64,000 nt of DNA from Pseudomonas entomophila (GTDB lineage: Bacteria > Pseudomonadota > Gammaproteobacteria > Pseudomonadales > Pseudomonadaceae). The stretch spans positions 1 to 64,000 of the forward strand of contig NZ_JAAMQJ010000020.1 in assembly GCF_013523125.1 (NCBI RefSeq), given 5' to 3'. Of the stretch, positions 1-8,603 are shown piece by piece (the stretch's first letter is position 1; each line of letters starts with the position of its first letter). The position numbers were made by a program, and so were the translations under genes. The notes below the pieces were generated by a model, which searched no databases, had not been told where the DNA came from, and worked only from the letters and a program-made list of their open reading frames with translations.

Positions 1-177
1 GCCATCCTCCCCCCACCAACCGCCCCAGCAACATTTTCCTCGTCAACCACCACAAAAATCCTCGTTTCGCCCCAGCGCCTCACTGCACAGAATGGACTCC
101 AGCCCCCGACCGAGGGCATACCCGACAGTGACGCCCCGGCCGACCTGTCCTCCATTCGACGCTCGAAGGATGCCGAC

Positions 178-1509
178 ATGCCCGAACTTCCCCCACACAT
201 CGACACGCTCGTCATCGGTGCAGGCCAGGCCGGCATCGCGGCGAGCGAGCACCTAAGCAGCCTGGGTGTGCCACACCTGATCCTGGAGCGTGCCCGCATC
301 GCCGAGGCCTGGCGCACCGGGCGCTGGGATTCGCTGGTGGCCAACGGGCCGGCCTGGCACGACCGCTTCCCAGGCCTGGCCTTCGACCTGGACCCGGACG
401 CCTTCGCCTCCAAGGACCAGGTCGCCGCCTACCTGGAAACCTACGCCAAGCAGTTCGAGGCGCCGATCCGCACCGGCGTGGAGGTGACCCGCGTGGTGCG
501 CAACGTCGGGCGTCCCGGCTTCACCGTCGACACTTCAAACGGTACGCTGCAGGCCGACCGCGTGGTGGTTGCCACCGGGCCGTTCCAGACGCCGGTCATT
601 CCCCCCATCGCGCCGAGTGGCACGGGCCTGCACCAGATCCACTCGGCCGCCTACCGCAACCCCGCGCAGCTGCCAGAAGGCGCAGTGCTGGTGGTGGGCG
701 CGGGGTCTTCCGGCGTGCAGATCGCCGACGAGCTGCAGCGCGCCGGTCGCCAGGTCTACCTGTCGGTCGGCGCTCACGACCGGCCCCCGCGCGCCTACCG
801 GGGGCGTGACTTCTGCTGGTGGCTGGGTGTGCTCGGCGAGTGGGACGCCGAAACCGTCAAGCAAGGTCGCGAGCACGTCACCATCGCCGTGAGCGGCGCA
901 CGCGGGGGCAACACCATCGATTTTCGCGAGCTGGCCCACCAGGGCATCATCCTGGTCGGGCTGACCCAGGCATTCGACGGCGATACCGTGACCTTCCAGC
1001 CGGACCTGGCCGCCAACCTCGCCGCCGGCGACGCCAGTTATTTCGCCTTGCTCGATGCCGCCGACGCCTATATCGAGCGCAATGGCCTGACGCTGCCCGA
1101 GGACCCGCAGGCGCGTGTCCGCCAGCCGGAACCGGCCTGCGTGCGTGACCCGATCCTGCGCCTGGACCTGGCCGAGGCCGGGGTCACGTCGATCATCTGG
1201 GCGACGGGCTACGCCGCCGACTACCGCTGGCTGCAGGTGGACGCCTTCCACGACAACGGCAAACCCCGGCACCAGCGCGGCGTGTCCAGCGAGCCGGGGG
1301 TGTATTTCCTCGGCCTGCCCTGGCTGTCGCGCCGTGGGTCGGCGTTCATCTGGGGCGTGTGGCATGACGCCAAGCACGTGGCCGGGCACATCGCCACCCA
1401 ACGCACCTACCAGGCCTATCGGGCCGAAGGCACACGCCAGCGCGACGCGGCAGGCACCGGCGAGCCGTCGCCCCGCAGCGCCACCTCCCAGACTCCGGTC
1501 TTCCCCTGA
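178..1509 (+). CDS. Flavin-dependent monooxygenase / NAD(P)-binding oxidoreductase
   Basis: A 443-residue protein of the flavin-containing monooxygenase type, predicted to oxygenate a small nucleophile with FAD and NADPH in the cytoplasm. Seen: an N-terminal FAD Rossmann motif GAGQAG (residues 14-19), the VVATGPF segment near residues 129-135, and a second dinucleotide motif GAGSSG (174-179), the usual two-fold layout. The ATG follows a purine-rich site (aagga, about 7 bases upstream). RidA, DUF1028 and M20 deacylase genes follow on the same strand with short gaps, so it is probably the first visible gene of a catabolic operon. The substrate is unknown; an amine or amide is a guess from the neighbours. 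Confidence 0.85.
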   Translation: MPELPPHIDTLVIGAGQAGIAASEHLSSLGVPHLILERARIAEAWRTGRWDSLVANGPAWHDRFPGLAFDLDPDAFASKDQVAAYLETYAKQFEAPIRTGVEVTRVVRNVGRPGFTVDTSNGTLQADRVVVATGPFQTPVIPPIAPSGTGLHQIHSAAYRNPAQLPEGAVLVVGAGSSGVQIADELQRAGRQVYLSVGAHDRPPRAYRGRDFCWWLGVLGEWDAETVKQGREHVTIAVSGARGGNTIDFRELAHQGIILVGLTQAFDGDTVTFQPDLAANLAAGDASYFALLDAADAYIERNGLTLPEDPQARVRQPEPACVRDPILRLDLAEAGVTSIIWATGYAADYRWLQVDAFHDNGKPRHQRGVSSEPGVYFLGLPWLSRRGSAFIWGVWHDAKHVAGHIATQRTYQAYRAEGTRQRDAAGTGEPSPRSATSQTPVFP

Positions 1510-1522
1510 CAGGACGCAGCAG

Positions 1523-1945
1523 ATGCCTACCCATACCCGCATCCGGATGTTCAACACCAAGGCAACCTACCCCAACCAGACCCTGGACAACGACCTGTGC
1601 CAGGCCGTGCGGGCCGGCAATACCGTGTACGTGCGCGGCCAGGTCGGCACCGACTTCGAAGGCCGCCTGGTCGGCCTGGGCGATCCTGCGGCACAGACCG
1701 AGCAGGCGATGAAGAACGTCAAACAACTGCTGGAAGAGGCGGGCAGCGACCTGTCCCACATCGTCAAGACCACCACCTACATCACCGACCCGCGCTACCG
1801 CGAACCGGTGTACCAGGTGGTGGGCAGATGGCTGCGGGGTGTGTTCCCGATCTCGACCGGGCTGGTGGTCTCGGGCCTGGCGCAGCCGCAGTGGCTGATG
1901 GAGATCGACGTGATCGCCGTCATTCCCGATGACCCACGGGCCTGA
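1523..1945 (+). CDS. RidA family (enamine/imine deaminase) protein
   Basis: A 140-residue RidA/YjgF/UK114 family protein. Known members hydrolyse reactive enamine or imine intermediates released by PLP enzymes or flavin oxidases. Seen: the N-terminal KATYPNQTLDN and VRGQVG segments, a QTEQAMKNVKQLLEEAG helix and the VKTTTYITDPRYR strand, typical of the fold. It starts 13 bases after the monooxygenase stop. The internal ATG at 1523 gives the family length; the same frame is open further upstream but that stretch has no family resemblance. In this operon it probably clears an imine made by the upstream flavoenzyme. Confidence 0.9.
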   Translation: MPTHTRIRMFNTKATYPNQTLDNDLCQAVRAGNTVYVRGQVGTDFEGRLVGLGDPAAQTEQAMKNVKQLLEEAGSDLSHIVKTTTYITDPRYREPVYQVVGRWLRGVFPISTGLVVSGLAQPQWLMEIDVIAVIPDDPRA

Positions 1946-1973
1946 CGATCTGCCCCCTTGACGAGGATTTTCC

Positions 1974-2651
1974 ATGACCTTTTCCATCATCGGCCGTTGC
2001 GCCGACACCGGGCAGTTCGGCATCGCCATCAGCTCTTCCAGCATCGCTGTCGGCGCGCGCTGCCCATGGCTGCGGGCCGGAGTCGGTGCAGTGGCGACCC
2101 AGAACGTCACCTTGCCGGCGCTGGGGCCGCAGATTCTCGATCTGCTGGAACGGGGCGACCTCGATCCCGCGGCCGCGCTCGAGCAGGCCTTGCAGGCCAC
2201 CGGCTGGCGCCAGTACCGCCAGGTCACGGTCATCGATGGCGACGGCCGCGTGGCGCTGTTCAGCGGTGACCAGGCCTTGGGCACGCACCACGCCGTGGCC
2301 GGCGAGCAGTGCGTGGCGGCGGGCAACCTGCTCGCCCATCCGGGCGTGATCGACGCCATGACCGAGGCGTTCGAAACCGCCGCCGGCCCGCTTGCCGACC
2401 GCCTGCTGACTGCCCTTCAGGCCGCCCTGGCCGTGGGCGGTGAGGCCGGGCCTGTGCATTCGGCAGCCTTGCAGGTGGTCGGCGATCTGGTCTGGCCCAT
2501 CATCGACCTGCGGGTGGACTGGGCGGACGACGATCCGATCGGCCAGCTCGACACGCTGTGGCAGGCCTATCGACCCCAGATGCAGGACTACCTGACCCGC
2601 GCCCTGGACCCGACCGCCGCCCCGCGTTACGGGGTGCCGGGCGATGAATGA
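1974..2651 (+). CDS. DUF1028 domain protein (putative Ntn-type hydrolase)
   Basis: A 225-residue DUF1028 protein. Seen: the family start MTFSIIGRC followed by GQFGIAISSSSIAVG and VGAVATQNVTLP. DUF1028 is grouped with N-terminal-nucleophile hydrolases; if so Thr2 or Ser4 may be the nucleophile, which is inference. A good ribosome site (gacgagg) sits 8 bases before the ATG. The last codons overlap the start of the M20 deacylase gene, so the two are translationally coupled and may act on the same acylated or amide substrate. No exact reaction can be assigned. Confidence 0.85.
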   Translation: MTFSIIGRCADTGQFGIAISSSSIAVGARCPWLRAGVGAVATQNVTLPALGPQILDLLERGDLDPAAALEQALQATGWRQYRQVTVIDGDGRVALFSGDQALGTHHAVAGEQCVAAGNLLAHPGVIDAMTEAFETAAGPLADRLLTALQAALAVGGEAGPVHSAALQVVGDLVWPIIDLRVDWADDDPIGQLDTLWQAYRPQMQDYLTRALDPTAAPRYGVPGDE

Positions 2652-3816
2652 ACCGAACTGGTCTGCCTCTTCCAGCCGCGAGCTGCTGGCGCATCTGGTC
2701 AGTTTCCCTACCGTCAGCCGCGACTCCAACCTCGCCCTGATCGCCTTCATCCGCACGTACCTGGGGCGCCACGGCGTGCCTTGTGAACTGATCTACGACG
2801 AGGCGCGCAGCAAGGCCAACCTGTTCGCCACCCTCGGCCCCGATCTGGGCGGCGGCGTGGTGCTTTCAGGGCACACCGACGTGGTCCCCGTCGACGGCCA
2901 GGCCTGGACCACGGACCCGTTCACCGTGTCGGAACGCCAGGGGCGCCTGTACGGCCGGGGCACCGCCGACATGAAGGGCTTCATCGCCTGCGTGCTGGCA
3001 GCGGTCCCGACGTTTCTGGCGCGTCCACTGCGGGTGCCGGTGCACCTGGCCTTTTCCTACGACGAAGAGGTGGGCTGCCTGGGCGTGCGCTCGATGCTCG
3101 ACGCCCTGCAACGGCGCCCACACCGGCCCAGCCTGTGCCTGATCGGCGAGCCCACCGAACTCAAGCCCGTGCTGGGTCACAAGGGCAAGCTCGCCATGCG
3201 CTGCCAGGTCAAGGGCGCGGCCTGCCATTCGGCGTACGCCCCCCAGGGCGTCAATGCCATCGAGTACGCCGCCCGGCTGATCGGGCACCTGGGCGAACTG
3301 GGCCAGGCGCTGGCCCACCCGGCGCGGCACGATGCGCGGTTCGACCCGCCGTTTTCCACCGTGCAGACGGGCATGATCCAGGGTGGCCAGGCGCTGAACA
3401 TCGTCCCGGCCGACTGCACCTTCGACTTCGAGATCCGCGCCTTGCCCGATTTCGACCCCCAACAGGTCGTCCAGCAGGTGCGCACCTACGCGACCACCGA
3501 GCTGCTGCCGCGCATGCACGCGGTGGATACCACCACCGCCATCGAGCTGCAGCCGTTGAGCGCCTACCCAGGCCTGATCACGCCACCGGACAGCGAAGCC
3601 GCCCGCCTGCTGGCGTACGTGTGCGGGTCGGAGGATTTCGGCACCGTGGCGTTCGGCACCGAAGGCGGGCTGTTCGCCCAGGCGGGGATCCCTGCGGTGG
3701 TGTGCGGCCCTGGCAGCATGGAGCAGGGGCACAAGCCGGACGAGTACATCACCTGCGAGCAACTGGATCGCTGCGACGCCTGGCTGCTGCGCCTGGCCGC
3801 GTACCTGAGCGGTTGA
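2644..3816 (+). CDS. M20 family deacylase, ArgE-like (acetylornithine deacetylase type)
   Basis: A 390-residue zinc peptidase/deacylase of the M20 family closest to ArgE. Seen: metal ligands in GHTDVVP (His77, Asp79), GRGTADMKG (Asp109), the catalytic Glu-Glu pair in SYDEEVG (141-142), and GEPTEL for the later ligand. It overlaps the DUF1028 gene by 8 bases. Because it sits in a monooxygenase/RidA/DUF1028 operon rather than with arginine genes, it probably deacylates a catabolic intermediate rather than acetylornithine in biosynthesis; that is inference from context. Confidence 0.88.
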   Translation: MNEPNWSASSSRELLAHLVSFPTVSRDSNLALIAFIRTYLGRHGVPCELIYDEARSKANLFATLGPDLGGGVVLSGHTDVVPVDGQAWTTDPFTVSERQGRLYGRGTADMKGFIACVLAAVPTFLARPLRVPVHLAFSYDEEVGCLGVRSMLDALQRRPHRPSLCLIGEPTELKPVLGHKGKLAMRCQVKGAACHSAYAPQGVNAIEYAARLIGHLGELGQALAHPARHDARFDPPFSTVQTGMIQGGQALNIVPADCTFDFEIRALPDFDPQQVVQQVRTYATTELLPRMHAVDTTTAIELQPLSAYPGLITPPDSEAARLLAYVCGSEDFGTVAFGTEGGLFAQAGIPAVVCGPGSMEQGHKPDEYITCEQLDRCDAWLLRLAAYLSG

Positions 3817-3856
3817 GCCGTCCGGGCCGCCACCGCGCAGGGCGTGGCTGCCGTTT

Positions 3857-4783
3857 TCAGGCGCTGACCCGTGCCTGGCTCAGGGCCGTCAGCCGCTCGC
3901 GGCAGAAGTCCACGAACAGCTGCGCCGGCTTGGTCAGCTGGCCCTTGCGCAGGCGCGCGCTGACCAGCCCGGAGCGTGTCACCGGCTCGGCGATCTCGAG
4001 CGTCACCACCCGCTTGCCGTCGTAGGTCACGCTCGAATGAGGCCGGGTGACCAGCAACGAAAAGCCGAACCCTTGCCCGACCATGCCCCGCACCATCTCG
4101 ATCGACGGCGAGCCGAAGACGATGTTCGGGGTCAGGCCCAGTTCGTGGAACAGGCTGACGAAGTAGGTCCGGCTGGGCAGCACGTCGAGCAGGATCATCG
4201 GTTCTCTGGCCAGGTCGCGCAGCGACACCTGCGCCTGCCCGGCATAGCGATGGTCGGCCGGCAGCAGCACGTAGGGTTTCTGCGGCGGCATCAGCGGCTC
4301 GGTCTCGATGGTGCTGTCCAGCTCGTGTTCGTACAGGAACACCACATCGAATGCGCCTGCCGTCAGCCCCTGCACCAGCTCCTGCTGGTCGCCGTCGCGC
4401 AGGCGGATGTCGACGCCGGGGTAACGCACGCGGAACTCGGCGATCAGCTGCGGCAGGTACAGCGGGGCCACGGTCTCGAAACAGCCGATGTCGATCTGCC
4501 CGGCCACCATGTCGTTGTCGGCCAGGGCGTTCTGCTCGAACTCGCGGGACAGGCGCAGCAGGGCCTGGGCCTTGTGGTAGAAGCGCTTGCCGCTTGGCGT
4601 CAGCGAGACGCCCTGGGCGTGATGGCGGATGAACAGCTGGACGCCGAAGTTCTCTTCCAGGCTCTTGACCGCGCTGGAGATGGACGGCTGGGCGATGTAC
4701 AGCTGCCGTGAGGCTTCCGCCACGCTGCCGGCCTCGACGGTGGTCACGAAGTACCGCAGTTGACGCAAGGTGTAGGACGCCAC
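3857..4783 (-). CDS. LysR family transcriptional regulator
   Basis: A 308-residue LysR-type regulator with an N-terminal winged helix (SVAEASRQLYIAQPSISSAVKSLEENFGV region, about residues 17-45) and a co-inducer domain. I chose the GTG at 4783 (reads VASYTLRQLRYF), which has GAGG about 8 bases upstream; the longer open frame to 4867 adds residues that do not resemble the family. It is convergent with the deacylase operon and divergent from the binding-protein gene at 5117, so it probably controls that gene. Effector unknown. Confidence 0.88.
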   Translation of the reverse strand: MASYTLRQLRYFVTTVEAGSVAEASRQLYIAQPSISSAVKSLEENFGVQLFIRHHAQGVSLTPSGKRFYHKAQALLRLSREFEQNALADNDMVAGQIDIGCFETVAPLYLPQLIAEFRVRYPGVDIRLRDGDQQELVQGLTAGAFDVVFLYEHELDSTIETEPLMPPQKPYVLLPADHRYAGQAQVSLRDLAREPMILLDVLPSRTYFVSLFHELGLTPNIVFGSPSIEMVRGMVGQGFGFSLLVTRPHSSVTYDGKRVVTLEIAEPVTRSGLVSARLRKGQLTKPAQLFVDFCRERLTALSQARVSA

Positions 4784-5116
4784 GAAGAAACCTCGCTCGC
4801 AGGGGCAGGGGGCATGCCTTGGCCTGGTCCAGTGGCCGGGCACGGAACCTGCACAGTACCGCAGCACGCCTTCAGGTGGCAGGCGCCTTGCCCAGCTTTT
4901 TCATAAGATCGAAGCACATTTTTAATCGTTTTCCTCGGGGCGGCACTGGCGCACCATCGCTCCAGGGCCATCGCGCTGGAGGCGCCCGCCCGTTCCACCG
5001 CGTCACGTCATCACAATAACAAAGCCGTCCCTGACCACCGCGAGGGTCAGGTGCTTCACACCTCTGGCTCCAACTGCCTCTACACCACCATAACCAGAAT
5101 GAGTGAGGGAGTTCCC
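4784..5116. other. Divergent intergenic region, LysR gene / binding-protein gene
   Basis: About 330 bases without a convincing gene. An AT-rich patch near 4895-4935 (ttttcataagatcgaagcacatttttaatcg) is a plausible promoter and LysR-binding area. A clear ribosome site (gaggga) precedes the ATG at 5117. I see no exact operator dyad. Confidence 0.4.
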
Positions 5117-6157
5117 ATGCGTACCATGACCACGTCGTTCAGTGCCGCGTTGCTTTGCGCCATCAGCCTGCCCGTGCTGAGCGACGAGCCACGCCTGACC
5201 GTCATCTCGTTCGGCGGCGCCACCAAGGCGGCCCAGCAGACCGCGTACTTCCACCCCTTCGAGCGTAGTGGCGCCGGCAAGGTGATCGCCGGCGAGTACA
5301 ACGGCGAGCTGTCCAAGGTCAAGGCCATGGTCGATGTCGGCCACGTGTCCTGGGACGTGGTCGAGGTGGAAAGCCCCGAGCTGCTGCGTGGCTGCGAAGA
5401 AGGGCTGTTCGAGAAGATCGATCCAAACCTGCTGGGTGAGGCGTCCGGCTATCTGCCGGGCACCGTCAGCGAGTGTGGTGTGGCGAGCTACGTCTGGTCG
5501 ATGGTGCTGGCCTACGACCCACAGAAACTCGCCACCGCGCCCACCTCCTGGCAGGACTTCTGGGACACCCAGCGCTTCCCCGGCAAACGCGGGTTGCGCA
5601 AGGGCGCCAAGTACACCCTGGAAGTGGCCCTGCTGGCCGACGGTGTTTCACGCGACGACCTCTACACCGTGCTGGGCACGCCTGAAGGCGTGGACCGTGC
5701 CTTCAAGAAGCTCGACCAGATCAAGTCCAGCATCCAGTGGTGGGAGGCCGGCGCCCAACCGCCGCAATGGCTGGTGGCCGGCGACGTGGTGATGTCGGCG
5801 GCTTACAACGGACGCATCGCTGCCGCCCAGCAGCAGGGTTCCACGTTGAGCATCGTCTGGCCCGGTAGCCTGTACGACCCTGATCACTGGGCCATCGTCC
5901 GCGGCACCCCGCACAAGGCCCTGGCCGAGCGCTTCATCGCCTTCGCCAGCCAGGCCGAGACGCAGCAGGCGTTCTCCAGCCAGATCCCCTATGGCCCGAT
6001 TCGTCAGGACGCGCTCGCGCAACTGCCCACCCCGGTGCAGGCGCAACTGCCGACCGCGCCCGACAACCTGGCCCAGGCACGTCTGGTGGATGCCGAATTC
6101 TGGGTCGACCATGGCGAGGAGCTGGAGCAGCGTTTCAATGCCTGGGCGGCGCGCTGA
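5117..6157 (+). CDS. ABC transporter periplasmic substrate-binding protein, PotD/polyamine-type
   Basis: A 346-residue extracellular solute-binding protein related to the spermidine/putrescine type. Seen: a cleavable signal peptide (residues 1 to about 22, ending LPVLSD), then LTVISFGGATKAAQQ at the mature N-terminus and a WSMVLAYDP segment typical of the family. No ATPase or permease gene adjoins it; partners would have to lie left of the window or elsewhere. The ATG at 5117 has gagtgaggga upstream. Substrate is uncertain; polyamine, opine or amino-acid derivative are all possible. Confidence 0.85.
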   Translation: MRTMTTSFSAALLCAISLPVLSDEPRLTVISFGGATKAAQQTAYFHPFERSGAGKVIAGEYNGELSKVKAMVDVGHVSWDVVEVESPELLRGCEEGLFEKIDPNLLGEASGYLPGTVSECGVASYVWSMVLAYDPQKLATAPTSWQDFWDTQRFPGKRGLRKGAKYTLEVALLADGVSRDDLYTVLGTPEGVDRAFKKLDQIKSSIQWWEAGAQPPQWLVAGDVVMSAAYNGRIAAAQQQGSTLSIVWPGSLYDPDHWAIVRGTPHKALAERFIAFASQAETQQAFSSQIPYGPIRQDALAQLPTPVQAQLPTAPDNLAQARLVDAEFWVDHGEELEQRFNAWAAR

Positions 6158-6201
6158 TCCGAAGACCAGCGGGCCCTTGGCAGGCGTCGGCGCTGTCGGG
6201 A

Positions 6202-6693
6202 TCAGATCAGACGGTAGTCGCTGCGCTGCACGATGCCCTGGTGCGGGCCTTCGACCAGGTGCACGTAGCGTCCATCGACCGCGTCGATCGGCAGGCAGTC
6301 GTCGACGTCCAGCACTGCATCGGTGTGCGGCTTGAACCAGTTCGGCGCCATGCGCCGTTTGCCGAGCGTCTTGGCCGTGGCCTTGTCCGGGGCCACCAGC
6401 AGCAGGTAGCGGTGGGCTTCGCCGAAGGTGTGCGGCTCATAGCCACCCAGGTTGAGGAAGAACAGCCGGGGGGCGCCCGGCGGTGGCGCTGCCTGGCTGA
6501 ACTCGACGCGATACCCATCGAGGCCGTCGACTTCCAGCCAGGAGTCGATGTGCAGGCCTTTGGGGCTGCCGAACCAGGCGTTGCGAAGGTCCGGATAGAG
6601 CTGTTCCAGGGTGGTGCCCTGGACGAAGACCACGTCGTGGACTTCGATGCTGGCGCGCGGATGGCGGCCGCCGAGCATGACGATGTAGAGCAT
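6202..6693 (-). CDS. DUF1543 domain protein
   Basis: A 163-residue cytoplasmic protein of the DUF1543 family, function unknown. Seen: MLYIVMLGGRHPRASIEVHD at the N-terminus and the FFLNLGGYEPHTFGEAH core characteristic of the family. The ATG at 6693 has aaagga 8 bases upstream and gives the family's usual length; the longer frame to 7038 lies across the next gene. It is convergent with the binding-protein gene at 5117 and seems to be a single-gene unit. Confidence 0.85.
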   Translation of the reverse strand: MLYIVMLGGRHPRASIEVHDVVFVQGTTLEQLYPDLRNAWFGSPKGLHIDSWLEVDGLDGYRVEFSQAAPPPGAPRLFFLNLGGYEPHTFGEAHRYLLLVAPDKATAKTLGKRRMAPNWFKPHTDAVLDVDDCLPIDAVDGRYVHLVEGPHQGIVQRSDYRLI

Positions 6694-6814
6694 GGAGAGG
6701 TCCTTTCGACGGCATCGGTCCAGGCCCGGCAAGGCCCGGATCGACGTCATGCACGTGGGGAGGCAAAGGGGCCAGACTACCTCAAACCTCACGCATCCCC
6801 TAAACGGCCCGAGG

Positions 6815-7906
6815 CTAGACCGCGGATGGGCTGGCGCCCCGGGTATTGACGTACAACGCATAGATCGAGCGCGAGCTGGCCATGAACAGGCGATTGCCCG
6901 ACGCGCCGCCGAAGCACACGTTGGCGCAGCGTTCCGGCAAGTGAATGTGACCGATCGCCTGCCCCTTGGGGTTGAACACCCGCACGCCGTCCAGCTGCTC
7001 CGGGTTCGCTTCCTTGGCACCCGAGCTGCCCCAGCCACACCAGAGATTGCCGTCCAGATCGCACTTCAGACCATCGATGGCGCCGTAGCCGGTGCCCTCG
7101 ATGTGGTTGCGGCGCTCGCCCAGGGTGCCGTCGGTCTTGACCGCGTAGGCCCAGACGATGCGGTTGGGCTTGGCCCGGGACTCCACCACGTACAGGGTGC
7201 TTTCGTCCGGCGAGAAACACAGGCCGTTCGGGCCGGCGAAGTCCTGGATCACCCGGGTGACCTTGAGGGTCTGACCGTCGATGCGGTAGACCGCATCCGG
7301 CAGCTCGGGGGTGAGCCTGTGGCCCTCGTAGTCGTTGCCCATCTGGAAGGGCGGGTCGGTGAACCAGATCGAGCCATCGCGCTTGACCACCACGTCGTTC
7401 GGCGAGTTGAAGCGCTTGCCTTCGAAGGTCTCGGCCAGGACGGTGAGGCTGCCATCGTGTTCGGTGCGGGTGAGGCGGCGGCCTTCGGTGTGGGTGGTCG
7501 AGCCCTCGCACACGATCAGCCGACCTTGCAGGTCACGGGTCAGACCGTTGGCGTAGTTGGCGTTCTGGCGGTAGACGCCCAGGGTCTCGCTGATCTCGTC
7601 CCAGCGCAGGATGCGGTTGTTGGGGATGTCGCTGACCAGCAGATAACGACCGTCACCGACCCACAACGGCCCCTCGGCCCAGCGCAGCCCCGTGGCCAGT
7701 CGCTCGACCCCGGCGTTGAAGAGGCGGTAGGCCGCGAAGCTGTCGTTGATGACCTCGATGAGCGGGTCGGGGTAGCGCTGGCTGATGGGGTCGGCCGCGG
7801 CGGTGAGGCGGGGCAGGCTGGTCGCGGCCGCCGCCAGTGATGCCAAGGTGAGGGATTGCTTGAGGAAGTGGCGGCGAGGGGCCGCGTGAGGGGCATGTGG
7901 GGGCAT
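6815..7906 (-). CDS. SMP-30/gluconolactonase family protein, Tat-exported
   Basis: A 363-residue six-bladed propeller of the SMP-30/gluconolaconase/LRE family, predicted to hydrolyse a sugar or other lactone. Seen: an N-terminal twin-arginine motif RRHFLK (residues 11-16) followed by a hydrophobic, alanine-rich signal, so it should be folded in the cytoplasm and exported. Propeller features include LRWAEGPLWV, FNSPNDVVV, GPNGLCFSPD and IDGLKCDLDGNLWCGWG. The start at 7906 has agga about 8 bases upstream; the longer frame to 7957 would bury the Tat signal. Physiological lactone unknown. Confidence 0.85.
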   Translation of the reverse strand: MPPHAPHAAPRRHFLKQSLTLASLAAAATSLPRLTAAADPISQRYPDPLIEVINDSFAAYRLFNAGVERLATGLRWAEGPLWVGDGRYLLVSDIPNNRILRWDEISETLGVYRQNANYANGLTRDLQGRLIVCEGSTTHTEGRRLTRTEHDGSLTVLAETFEGKRFNSPNDVVVKRDGSIWFTDPPFQMGNDYEGHRLTPELPDAVYRIDGQTLKVTRVIQDFAGPNGLCFSPDESTLYVVESRAKPNRIVWAYAVKTDGTLGERRNHIEGTGYGAIDGLKCDLDGNLWCGWGSSGAKEANPEQLDGVRVFNPKGQAIGHIHLPERCANVCFGGASGNRLFMASSRSIYALYVNTRGASPSAV

Positions 7907-8116
7907 CGGAGCATCCTGATTATTGTTGTTGGCGGCACCCTGGCGTGTTTGAGGCAACGGCAGGGTGCCTGGCCATCTTCGGAAGTCCTGTGGGTTTAGT
8001 CAAATGATGTCTGACGACTTGGGTGCGTGCCGAGTGAACGGTGATAAGGCTGGGGCTCTTACAAGCAGGGCGGTATGGACGCAGGTGTGTCTGAAGTAGG
8101 GAGTGGCCGATTTCAT

Positions 8117-8271
8117 GGGCCTTGCAGGCCCAATCGCGGCCAATCCGGCGCCCCGGCGGGGGCCGCCCCTACAGGTGACCGCGATAGCCTGCAACACTGC
8201 GGTGTGACTACGGGTATGGGAGCGGCCCCCGCCGGGGCCGGACCGGCCGCGATTGGGCCCGCAGGGCCCAC
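8117..8271. repeat. Inverted REP pair (BIME-like)
   Basis: The left arm (gggccttgcaggcccaatcg at 8117 onward, then cggcc and a GC-rich stem) is repeated as a near-perfect reverse complement ending at 8271 (23 of the first 25 bases match). This is the usual paired arrangement of Pseudomonas extragenic palindromes. Such pairs can cap transcripts or bind gyrase; no specific role is shown here. Confidence 0.75.
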
Positions 8272-8281
8272 AAAATTCCTC

Positions 8282-8434
8282 ATGCACTGGAGCATCGATC
8301 AGGAAAGAAAACGACAGTTGTCCCACGCATTCGCACGCAGTCAAGCAGCAGAACTCATCGAGTACCTCGGCGCGGTGAGCCAGGTGACGGAAGCCGTGGA
8401 CGCTGTGTTCGGAAAGCCGCAGAACCGGCAGTGA
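8282..8434 (+). CDS. Small hypothetical protein (doubtful)
   Basis: A 50-codon frame just downstream of the REP pair, starting MHWSIDQERKRQLSHAFARS, with a helix-like charged composition unlike the REP-derived frames around it. There is no good ribosome site and I recognise no family. It could be a real small protein or a remnant; kept only because composition is plausible. Confidence 0.2.
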   Translation: MHWSIDQERKRQLSHAFARSQAAELIEYLGAVSQVTEAVDAVFGKPQNRQ

Positions 8435-8603
8435 CTGGCTCCTTGGTCGTCCGCGCCGAGGACGCCTGACGGCCAAGGCCTGGACGGTTGTACGATGACA
8501 TGGCGTTCGAGCGTCTCTGGACACTCGCACTCAAGGCCTCATCTGGCCTGCCAGTGACGTGCTCAAGCGCGTCACCCGCACATCGTTGGGGACGAGGGCA
8601 GGC

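Larger units (their letters stand above)
7907..8603. other. Gene-poor intergenic region with REP pair
   Basis: About 700 bases between the lactonase gene and the FtrA-type regulator. It contains the inverted REP pair at 8117-8271 and one weak small frame (8282-8434). Open frames on the minus strand here are made of REP sequence and have no protein-like composition. Nothing else is recognisable. Confidence 0.5.

Noticed and set aside
43..177. Coding sequence before the first monooxygenase gene
   Set aside because: Only short frames are present and none resembles a protein; the stretch may be the end of an intergenic region.
8000..8530. 176-codon minus-strand frame
   Set aside because: Mostly REP palindrome sequence, no ribosome site and no protein-like composition.
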